Source of the DNA: an uncultured Bacteroidales bacterium
GTDB taxonomy: Bacteria; Bacteroidota; Bacteroidia; Bacteroidales; F082
Direction of reading: 5' to 3'
Length of the DNA: 42,258 bases
Assembly (NCBI GenBank): GCA_900318465.1
Contig: ONKQ01000026.1
Span: 1-42,258, forward strand
The notes below the pieces were generated by a model. That model was not told the DNA's origin, ran no database searches, and saw only the letters and a program-made list of their open reading frames with translations. Of this stretch, positions 16,680 through 23,669 are shown piece by piece (the first letter of the stretch is position 1; the number at the start of each line of letters is the position of its first letter). The translations under genes and the position numbers were made by a program.

Positions 16680-18098
16680 TCAGAACTGGAAATAGATGAA
16701 CGGGAAATTGCAGACACTCGAACAGCAGATGACCATAAAGGCCAGCACCGCATATATTAACCATCTCAGAACCAAAGGTTTGTCATCACACCACTTATCA
16801 AATCGGGTGTTGCGAAGCAGGATGTCGGAAAGGATGAACAAACCGAGATAGATCCATACGCCAGGCTTGACTGACATTTGCTCGCCTCCGCCAAAGTTGG
16901 TGAACGCCGTCACGAAAATCGCCTTCAGGTGCTCGAAATCAGTGGCGCGAAACATCACCCAAAACAAGGTAACCAATACAAAAGTCTTCACCACGCGCAA
17001 CGCATTGCCGAATCCCGGTAGGGTCAAGGGGGCATGACCCCTTGTCGGCAAAGCCTTGCGCAAAGTCTTTTCGACGACGTGGAGCAAACCGTGGGCAAAG
17101 CCCCACAGCAAAAAAGTCCAAGCGGCACCATGCCAAATGCCACTCAATACAAAAACGACTAAAATATTGAACACCCATCGCCCGTATTTCACGCGGCTGC
17201 CTCCCAAGGGGATGTAGACATAATCGCGGAACCAGGTGGACAAAGAGATGTGCCAACGATGCCAAAACTCGGCGATGCTTTTGGAAAGATAAGGCGACTT
17301 GAAGTTGTCTGAAATGTCGAAGCCCATCAATTTGGCGCTACCCAAGGCAATGGTGGAATAGCCGAAAAAGTCGCAGTAAATCTGGAAACTGTAGAACACC
17401 ATGCAACACAACACTGTCCATGAATTGTACTCGTCCAAATGGCCATACACCTCGTCGACATATTCGCCCAAATGGTCGGCCACCACCATCTTGACAAAGA
17501 AGCCAAAGAGAATCAGGCGCATACCCTTTGAGATGTTCTCGTAACGGAATTCCTTTTTCTCATGCAACTGTCGCAACAAATTGCCAGGACGCTCGATGGG
17601 ACCAGTAACCAATTGCGGGAAAAACATGACATACAACGAATAGTAACCGAAGTGACGTTCCGCTTTTTGATGACCACGATACACTTCTATCACATAGCTC
17701 ATGCTCTGGAAGGTGTGAAACGACAAGCCGATGGGCAAGATGATATGCGTCATGAGGTGGGTCTCCATTCCGAGCGAGGCACACAGCTGGTCCAAATTCT
17801 CGGTGATGAAATTCAGATACTTAAAAACCATCAGCACCATGAGCGTACTCACGATGCTGATAATCAGGAAGGTTTTCTTCTTTCGGGGTTGGTCGGCGTA
17901 ATGTTCCATCAAAATACCTGCCGCATAGTCGATGACGATGGTGACGAGCAGGATAAGGATATACTTCGGCACAAACCACATGTAGAACACGCAGCTGGCC
18001 GCAAGGAGCATCAGCCAACGCCACTTGTGGGGCAGCAGATAGAACAGCAGCACCACAATAGGCAAAAAGACGACGAATGCTATGGAGTTGAATACCAT
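16680..18098 (-). CDS. MBOAT O-acyltransferase, AlgI-like (copy 1)
   Basis: A 472-residue polytopic membrane protein of the MBOAT family, similar to AlgI, which passes acyl groups across the inner membrane for polysaccharide O-acetylation. Signature elements are GPIERPGNLL, SIAEFWHRWHISLSTWFRDY, YIPLGGSR, and SGIWHGAAWTF with the invariant His. The C-terminus ends PFIYFQF, as in the second copy at 39019-40455. It shares an apparent operon with the SGNH-like partner 2 bp downstream. Upstream, Omp28-like ends 18 bp away, so it may be co-transcribed with the redox cluster even though the functions look unrelated. Confidence 0.92.
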   Translation of the reverse strand: MVFNSIAFVVFLPIVVLLFYLLPHKWRWLMLLAASCVFYMWFVPKYILILLVTIVIDYAAGILMEHYADQPRKKKTFLIISIVSTLMVLMVFKYLNFITENLDQLCASLGMETHLMTHIILPIGLSFHTFQSMSYVIEVYRGHQKAERHFGYYSLYVMFFPQLVTGPIERPGNLLRQLHEKKEFRYENISKGMRLILFGFFVKMVVADHLGEYVDEVYGHLDEYNSWTVLCCMVFYSFQIYCDFFGYSTIALGSAKLMGFDISDNFKSPYLSKSIAEFWHRWHISLSTWFRDYVYIPLGGSRVKYGRWVFNILVVFVLSGIWHGAAWTFLLWGFAHGLLHVVEKTLRKALPTRGHAPLTLPGFGNALRVVKTFVLVTLFWVMFRATDFEHLKAIFVTAFTNFGGGEQMSVKPGVWIYLGLFILSDILLRNTRFDKWCDDKPLVLRWLIYAVLAFMVICCSSVCNFPFIYFQF

Positions 18099-18116
18099 GG
18101 AATTCGCCGTCTTCGT

Positions 18117-18923
18117 TTACTTAATCTTCTCCATCACCGTGTGCATAATCTTGCCACTCTCATAGTTATAGATGTAGGTCAAGACGTAGCAATGGTCGGC
18201 GTTGTAAGTAGAATCAATTTCGATACTGCTTGTCGTGGTAAAAACGTCTTCCATATAGTAGGGACCGTTAGATACCAGTTGGCCATCAGCACCATTCAGG
18301 GTGCCACGAAACACGTTGCGGAACACATATTCCCTATCCACGCCGCCCGGAATGGTTTGCCAGCCCACGATGCTGTCTTCCACCAAGCAGACCGTAGCGT
18401 AATACTTGCCATCACCATCGCCCGTAGGATAGAAATTGTTCTCCACATTCAAGCGGCGGGAAGCCTCGTCGTAAGTGGTTGTAGTTGTGATGTCAAACAG
18501 CTGCACTTCGTTCAGCGCTGCCGCGACGGGCGCGTCAATCTGTTCCACATTCAGGGTGTAGCCCTCCGTCAGGTCCACATGGTCGACGGAAAACAGTGGG
18601 TTGGAGTCGTGATTGTTGTACCAAATCGTACCTTCTTCAGTGAGGAAGTCGGGAAAATTACCTATGGGCTGGGCCAAAAAACCTGCATGGACGCTTAGGA
18701 TGAAAATGCGATCCTCGCCCAAAAGATGTTGCAGCTCGTGAGCTGTTTCAGCCGCAGCAGGACAGTTGACGCAACGCGCCCCCGTAAAGTCCTTGATAAG
18801 CACTGCCTTCTGACCTGCAACGGGCTCGAAAGGCTTGTGCGTATTGTTGATGTCGATTTTGTCGCAGCCCATTGCGAAGAGCATCAAGGCAGCAGTTGCA
18901 AATATCAATGATAACCTTTTCAT
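18117..18923 (-). CDS. Omp28-related thioredoxin-like lipoprotein
   Basis: A 268-residue lipoprotein: signal peptide with lipobox LFAMGC (Cys20), then a thioredoxin-like start (VLIKDFTGARCVNCPAAAE) with a CxxC at Cys51 and Cys54. This matches Omp28-family proteins of Bacteroidota. The first half is thioredoxin-like, while the second half is a beta-rich domain with no recognised site. It lies 10 bp downstream of the DUF6029 gene, and the TlpA gene is upstream; this order suggests a small thiol-redox and outer-membrane unit. Its substrate is unknown. Confidence 0.8.
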   Translation of the reverse strand: MKRLSLIFATAALMLFAMGCDKIDINNTHKPFEPVAGQKAVLIKDFTGARCVNCPAAAETAHELQHLLGEDRIFILSVHAGFLAQPIGNFPDFLTEEGTIWYNNHDSNPLFSVDHVDLTEGYTLNVEQIDAPVAAALNEVQLFDITTTTTYDEASRRLNVENNFYPTGDGDGKYYATVCLVEDSIVGWQTIPGGVDREYVFRNVFRGTLNGADGQLVSNGPYYMEDVFTTTSSIEIDSTYNADHCYVLTYIYNYESGKIMHTVMEKIK

Positions 18924-18933
18924 GATGAATAAT

Positions 18934-20670
18934 TTAGAATGATGTTGAAACCGTTAAAGTGACACCTGATGAAGCGGGAACCGTGCGGCACACGCCACCA
19001 ACGCACACCACACCTTCGCTCTGGCGACCTGCACTCAGCATGATGCGGGTGGCCTCGTGGATGTAGCTGACAGTGCCAGTGAAATAATGGTCGCGGTATT
19101 CCTCAACGGGATTGCCGTAGTTCCATTTGTCGGCGATGCTGAACGACCAATGCGGGGTGATGGTGTATTCCAACAAGGCAAAAGCCCAGTCGCCGCGTTT
19201 CTGGTAGTCCTTTTTCTCGCTCTCCTCATACTCGTAGCCAGCGTGAACCTCGTTCTCCCACAAGCCTTGCAGTTCGAGTCGCAGACTTTGCTTCTTGTTG
19301 ATCTTGTAAGTCAAGTCCAAGAAGCCAATGTTGGCTTTCACGACAGGTGCTCCAGCATGGCCTTCGATGGTCTCGATGTCGTAATACAGGTTGATGTATT
19401 GCGCGGTAATGTGCCAATCCTTGCTGATTCTCTTGTCGATTTCAAAGTTGATGTCGCGGAAGAAACGGTGGTTGCTGACGGCAAAGAATCTGGAAGTATA
19501 GCCCAAGGAACCAGGTCTGCTGATTACCATACGTCCATTATCCATAACGGAATCGCGGACGATATCGTTCACCTGGCTCATGTTGAAGGCGAGCTTGGTG
19601 CCGTATTTTCCACCGAGGGCAGTGCCCTTCGGGATGGTGTAGTTCACCTGCAACTGAGCGGCCATCTCGCCGTTGGGCTGGGTCGAGTAGGTGTACATTG
19701 ACGGCAGGCTGTGGGTGTGCGTATAATTAATAGGTGGGATGAAGTTGATGTCGAGGTCGTTCTGTTTGCCTGTGTACATCGACTTAAAACTCATATTGTC
19801 AACACGTTTCACCTGCAAAACGGCACCGAAACCCTTTTGTGAATAACTCAACGAAGCCATCAAGGCCTGACCTTCTTTGTAGATGAAATTGTTGATAGCC
19901 GAAGGGTCGTTGATTTTGTAGGCATACTCAGTGCTGAAGGACCAATTTCCGTAGCCCAAATTGAGGCGACCGGCCGCAGCACCCACATTTTCAGGGATGT
20001 AGTAGAATATGCTCATGTCGTACTGTTTCTTGCTGACGAAACTTCCGCCAAGGCTCATCCTGAACTTGGAGTCGTTCAAAGCGGGGATGCTTTGGTTGAG
20101 GTCCCATTCCGCATCCACGCCGCGCACGATACCACGAGTATCGTCATCATTGAAATCGCGTTCCAAATATGGTGCCCAATAGTAACGTTGACGACCATAC
20201 AATCCCTTCAAAGTCACGCCTTTGGTGGGACGTATCACCACCCTTGCGCCGCGCAGGGCATTGTCCATGCCGAGCGACCATTCTTCGTATGTGCGGAACA
20301 CGAAACCACAACCAAACTGGTCGTAGATGTCGCCCACAGTCATGCCGATGAAGCCGTTGTCGTAGGTGGCGAAGAAGTTGGCCAAACCCACGCCTTTCAG
20401 CTCGCTGCGGAAGCCGTTCATTTCGGGCAAAAAGGCCTCAAAGCGGACTCCCGCCGAGAAGTTGCCGTTGGTGTAATTGACTTTTCCGAAACCGTTAATG
20501 CCCATTTTCTTGCCAAGAAGGTCATCGATGCCGATGCCTTTGTCAAGCACATAATATTGCGCATCGGTCTGGAAACTGCCGTTCACTTGGCTGTTCTCAA
20601 GGAACGACTGTGCACTCGCTCTGAAACTGAACAGGGCGAGGGCAACGGTAATAAGTAAATATTTTCGCAT
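18934..20670 (-). CDS. DUF6029-like outer membrane protein
   Basis: A 578-residue exported protein (signal peptide ending ASA-Q near residue 20) with alternating hydrophobic/polar strands throughout and a terminal aromatic residue, as in outer-membrane beta-barrels. It resembles the DUF6029 family of Bacteroidota, which commonly sits next to TlpA and Omp28-like genes. Features include VNGSFQTDAQYYV at the mature start and a KGLYGRQRYYWAP strand. No function is known; a porin-like or adhesin role is possible but not shown. The gap to TlpA contains a large inverted repeat. Confidence 0.7.
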   Translation of the reverse strand: MRKYLLITVALALFSFRASAQSFLENSQVNGSFQTDAQYYVLDKGIGIDDLLGKKMGINGFGKVNYTNGNFSAGVRFEAFLPEMNGFRSELKGVGLANFFATYDNGFIGMTVGDIYDQFGCGFVFRTYEEWSLGMDNALRGARVVIRPTKGVTLKGLYGRQRYYWAPYLERDFNDDDTRGIVRGVDAEWDLNQSIPALNDSKFRMSLGGSFVSKKQYDMSIFYYIPENVGAAAGRLNLGYGNWSFSTEYAYKINDPSAINNFIYKEGQALMASLSYSQKGFGAVLQVKRVDNMSFKSMYTGKQNDLDINFIPPINYTHTHSLPSMYTYSTQPNGEMAAQLQVNYTIPKGTALGGKYGTKLAFNMSQVNDIVRDSVMDNGRMVISRPGSLGYTSRFFAVSNHRFFRDINFEIDKRISKDWHITAQYINLYYDIETIEGHAGAPVVKANIGFLDLTYKINKKQSLRLELQGLWENEVHAGYEYEESEKKDYQKRGDWAFALLEYTITPHWSFSIADKWNYGNPVEEYRDHYFTGTVSYIHEATRIMLSAGRQSEGVVCVGGVCRTVPASSGVTLTVSTSF

Positions 20671-20683
20671 AAATGATAGAATT

Positions 20684-20760
20684 ATGAATGTGGAATATGA
20701 AATGCGGAATAATTACCACCGGTAGGCTTATTCCGCATTCCTCATTCCGAATTCCGCATT
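20684..20760. repeat. GGAATGCGGAATAA inverted-repeat element
   Basis: AATGCGGAATAA (20701-20712) and TTATTCCGCATT (20728-20739) are exact reverse complements around a 15-nt loop. On both sides degenerate copies extend the symmetry (AATGTGGAATATGA on the left; CATTCCGAATTCCGCATT on the right). The right arm reaches into the TlpA stop codon. It can fold into a long hairpin between TlpA and DUF6029 and may terminate or stabilise the transcript. Confidence 0.8.
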
Positions 20761-21259
20761 ATTTCTTCTTCGCGATTTTCAGGATTTCCTCATAGAGGTC
20801 TTCTTCACCGCCTTCGACGTAACCCGTATGATACCAAACAATCTTTCCATTGCCGTCGATCAGGAAGGTGTGAGGCGGATTGCTCACATTCATGGCGCGT
20901 TTGAGGTCGCTGTTCACGTCAAGAAGGACTTCAAACTCCCAGCCCTTGCCTTCAACCATGGGCTTCACCCTGGCGGTTGAACGCGAGTCGTCGATGCTGA
21001 CGGCGTAAATCTTCACGCCGGTTTCGTCTTGCCAGTCCTGATAAACGTCATTCAAAGCGCTGTGCTCCTTGATGCAAGGGCTGCACCAAGTGGCCCAAAA
21101 CGTGAGGACAATGGGGTTGCCGTTGTTCGACAATTTGGAAAGGTTCACATCCTTGCCGTTCAAGTCCTTCAGAGTGACATTCGGCAGGTCTGACTTGTTT
21201 TGCGCTTGAAGGCCCGTCACCATCAGAGCCATCAGCAATAGTGTCATCAGTTTTTTCAT
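20759..21259 (-). CDS. TlpA-family thiol-disulfide oxidoreductase
   Basis: A periplasmic thioredoxin-like protein, 166 residues from the ATG at 21259 (the longer frame begins with TTG). A signal peptide ends at QAQ (about residue 20), and the redox motif WATWCSPC has Cys59 and Cys62. The fold continues with ISIDDSR-type strands and the cis-Pro segment NPPHTFLI. Such proteins keep substrate disulfides reduced or act in peroxide defence. It is first in the putative TlpA-DUF6029-Omp28 unit; the electron donor is not present in this window. Confidence 0.88.
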   Translation of the reverse strand: MKKLMTLLLMALMVTGLQAQNKSDLPNVTLKDLNGKDVNLSKLSNNGNPIVLTFWATWCSPCIKEHSALNDVYQDWQDETGVKIYAVSIDDSRSTARVKPMVEGKGWEFEVLLDVNSDLKRAMNVSNPPHTFLIDGNGKIVWYHTGYVEGGEEDLYEEILKIAKKK

Positions 21260-21321
21260 TGGATTTAAAGATTTAATATTCAAAGATTTAAAACTTAAGA
21301 TTTAAGATTTCAAATTTAAAA

Positions 21322-21361
21322 CTCTCAACTTTCAACTATCAACTCTCAACTTTCAACTTTC
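21322..21361. repeat. Heptanucleotide repeat (CTNTCAA)n
   Basis: Five consecutive 7-bp units (CTCTCAA, CTTTCAA, CTATCAA, CTCTCAA, CTTTCAA) and a partial sixth lie between TlpA and manA. The units run through the manA stop codon (21353-21355), so the last ManA residues are encoded by the repeat. An AT-rich AAGATTTAA-like tract precedes it (21262-21320). The same heptad is found inside the MBOAT gene at 39117-39151. Confidence 0.9.
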
Positions 21362-22348
21362 TTCCATTTGGCAGTAAACTTCCAGCAACTTGCAGTACTT
21401 CTCCGCCCTGATGCTCACCTTTTTGATGAGGTTCGGAATCAGGACACATTCGCCTTGATTAACAAATATCGCGCCATTTTCCCATTTCAGCGAAAAATTT
21501 CCTTCCAAGGCAATCAAAATCACAAAAGAATCGAGGTTGGAATAGTCCTTTTCCATCTCGCCTTGCAGCTGGAGGAGATTGGTCACAAAATACTGGCAAT
21601 CAACGACGGGAACAGTCTTGTTCATCACATTCGGCACCTCGATTTTGTATTGGTCGGGAATACCGAAATCAATTGCCTCGACAGATTGCGGAATGTGCAA
21701 CTCGCGGCTCATGCCCGCCTCGTTGATGCGGTCCCAGTCGTAGATGCGGTAAGTTGTGTCGCTCGTCTGCTGAATCTCCGCCACCATAATGTCGGGTCCC
21801 AAAGCATGGACGCGCCCCGCAGGGATGAAAAAGACATCACCCGCCTTCACCTGCTCATAATTCAGCACATCCTTCAACGTATTGTTTTTCATTACATTGA
21901 CATAGTCCATGCGCGTCATCTCCTCGTTGAAGCCCATAACGAGTTCGGCATCCCTGTCGGCCTGCATCACATACCACATTTCGGTCTTGCCATTGCCCAA
22001 GCCTCGCTTTTCGGCCAGTTCATCATCGGGATGCACCTGCACCGATAGCCAGTCGTTGGCGTCGATAATCTTCAGCAATAGTGGGAACTGCTCGCCGTAT
22101 TTGTCGAACACGCTCTCACCAACGAGGTCGCCCATGAAGGTCTCCACCAAATCATTGATTTCGTCGCCTTCAAAGTCGCCGTTTGCAATGGTGCTTTGCT
22201 CGTCCCAAATGCCCGAAAGCAGCCACACCTCGCCACAATTCGGCAGTGGGCCATAGTCCATGCCAAGCACTTCCTTGATTTTGCGCCCGCCCCAGATTTT
22301 GTCTTTGAAGATGGGGTTGAATTTTAGGGGATATAACACAGATGTCAT
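21353..22348 (-). CDS. manA: Mannose-6-phosphate isomerase, class I
   Basis: Interconverts mannose-6-phosphate and fructose-6-phosphate, feeding GDP-mannose synthesis. It is 331 residues from the ATG at 22348. The longer frame to 22660 runs over the divergent promoter region and has no family match. Visible motifs are KDKIWGGRKI near the start, the zinc-binding QVHPDDE, and PAGRVHALG, with AEIQQTSDTTYRIYDWDR typical of the short bacterial type. Its product could supply the mannosyltransferase at 3082-3822. The final residues (MEES) are encoded by the heptad repeat. Confidence 0.92.
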   Translation of the reverse strand: MTSVLYPLKFNPIFKDKIWGGRKIKEVLGMDYGPLPNCGEVWLLSGIWDEQSTIANGDFEGDEINDLVETFMGDLVGESVFDKYGEQFPLLLKIIDANDWLSVQVHPDDELAEKRGLGNGKTEMWYVMQADRDAELVMGFNEEMTRMDYVNVMKNNTLKDVLNYEQVKAGDVFFIPAGRVHALGPDIMVAEIQQTSDTTYRIYDWDRINEAGMSRELHIPQSVEAIDFGIPDQYKIEVPNVMNKTVPVVDCQYFVTNLLQLQGEMEKDYSNLDSFVILIALEGNFSLKWENGAIFVNQGECVLIPNLIKKVSIRAEKYCKLLEVYCQMEES

Positions 22349-22368
22349 AAGTTTTCCGAAATTTGGGG

Positions 22369-22376
22369 CAAAGATA
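22369..22376 (-). promoter_or_regulatory. -7 box for manA
   Basis: TATCTTTG on the minus strand fits TAnnTTTG, 20 bp before the ATG at 22348. This short leader supports the 22348 start over the longer frame. Confidence 0.5.
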
Positions 22377-22421
22377 AAACAATTCTTTGGAATGACAGAC
22401 CAGCCATCGCGGAAAAAGCCG

Positions 22422-22429
22422 TACTTTTG
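22422..22429 (+). promoter_or_regulatory. -7 box for the M20 amidohydrolase
   Basis: TACTTTTG matches TAnnTTTG and lies 15 bp before the ATG at 22445, arguing for a nearly leaderless transcript. It diverges from the manA -7 box 45 bp away. Confidence 0.5.
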
Positions 22430-22444
22430 CCGAAAAGAATCGTT

Positions 22445-23587
22445 ATGCAAAACCTCATCGAACTGCGACATATCCTCCACACGCATCCCGAACTTTCGGG
22501 ACAAGAAGCATTGACTAACAGAATCTTGAACGAATGGTTGAAACAAACCCACCCCGACCAGATTATAGAAAAAATCGGCGGTTACGGCTTGGCGGCTATA
22601 TATAAAGGTACGAAGCCTGGCAAGCGCATCCTCATCCGTGGCGACATTGATGCACTGCACATCCCCGAACCAAATGACATTCCTTATCGTTCACAGAACC
22701 AAGGTGTTTCGCACAAATGCGGTCATGATGGCCATGCCACCATCCTTTGCGGACTGGCACAATGGCTCGGCGAACAACGCCCCGACCAAGGTGAGGTGGT
22801 ACTTCTTTTCCAGCCCGCCGAGGAAACTGGACAAGGCGCACAAGCCATCCTCAAAGACCCGCAATTTGAGCAAATCAAGCCCGATGTGGCCTACGGGCTA
22901 CACAACCTGCCTGGCTTCGAGAAAGGCCAAATCATGGTGCGCGAAGGCTGCTTTGCGGCGGCAAGTTTCGGCCTAAAACTCGTTTTCGATGGACGCACGG
23001 CACACGCCTCTCAACCCGAGACGGGGCACAATCCTTCGGAACTGTTGGCCCAACTCATCCACCATTTGGAGAAAAAGCGCGAACAATTGAAAGCCGTAAA
23101 GCCATTGACGACATTTGTCATTACCCATGCCATCTTGGGCGAGGAGACTTTCGGTGTCGCTCCAGGGCATGCCGAAATTTGGCTCACCTTGCGAAGCTTC
23201 AACGACAGGAATCTCCAACTGATGTCGACGGAAATCATCGAGTTCTGCCGTGCCAAGGCCAAAGACCACCTTTTCGACTTCAATTTCTCTGAACATGAGG
23301 CTTTTGCTGCCACCAACAGCGACATCAACTGCGTGAAAACCATCGAAAAAGCCGCCAAAAACCTTGAATTGAGCCTCGGTTTTTTGGAAGAGCCTTTCCG
23401 TTGGTCTGAGGACTTCGGAAGGTTTGGAAGCGTCTGCCCAATTGGTTTCTTCGGCCTCGGCTCAGGCTTGGAACAACCCGCTTTGCACAATCCCGAATTT
23501 GATTTCCCTGACGACATTTTGGAAACGGGAATGGGGATGTTTTGGGAGATTATTCGGTTGGAGTTGGAGGGAAACAAAGCATTGTAG
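22445..23587 (+). CDS. M20D-family amidohydrolase
   Basis: A cytosolic metal-dependent amidohydrolase of 380 residues, related to hippurate hydrolase, N-acyl-amino-acid deacylase and IAA-amino-acid hydrolase. Motifs are RHILHTHPELSGQE at the N-terminus, the metal cluster HKCGHDGHATIL, the catalytic/metal Glu pair in LLFQPAEETGQGA, and GLHNLPG. The lid-domain HASQPETG segment is also present. The true amide substrate cannot be read from sequence. The start at 22445 (ATG) is preferred over the TTG at 22427, which lies in the -7 box. Confidence 0.88.
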   Translation: MQNLIELRHILHTHPELSGQEALTNRILNEWLKQTHPDQIIEKIGGYGLAAIYKGTKPGKRILIRGDIDALHIPEPNDIPYRSQNQGVSHKCGHDGHATILCGLAQWLGEQRPDQGEVVLLFQPAEETGQGAQAILKDPQFEQIKPDVAYGLHNLPGFEKGQIMVREGCFAAASFGLKLVFDGRTAHASQPETGHNPSELLAQLIHHLEKKREQLKAVKPLTTFVITHAILGEETFGVAPGHAEIWLTLRSFNDRNLQLMSTEIIEFCRAKAKDHLFDFNFSEHEAFAATNSDINCVKTIEKAAKNLELSLGFLEEPFRWSEDFGRFGSVCPIGFFGLGSGLEQPALHNPEFDFPDDILETGMGMFWEIIRLELEGNKAL

Positions 23588-23643
23588 CCTCCCTTTTTCT
23601 CCTTGCGCCGTGACAATAATGTGATGCACAAAACAAAAGTTGT

Positions 23644-23651
23644 TATTTTTG
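23644..23651 (+). promoter_or_regulatory. -7 box for rnr
   Basis: TATTTTTG matches TAnnTTTG and lies 18 bp before the rnr ATG at 23670. No -33 element is convincing. Confidence 0.5.
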
Positions 23652-23669
23652 CAGTCTAAAGAAAACGTT

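Noticed and set aside
17562-18698. Long plus-strand open frame of 378 codons
   Set aside because: It lies antisense to the MBOAT and Omp28-like genes, which have clear motifs; its translation is His/Val-rich and has no fold-like pattern, as expected for a shadow frame.
22349-22660. 104-residue N-terminal extension of ManA
   Set aside because: It overlaps the divergent M20 gene and both promoters, and the manA family begins at the ATG at 22348.
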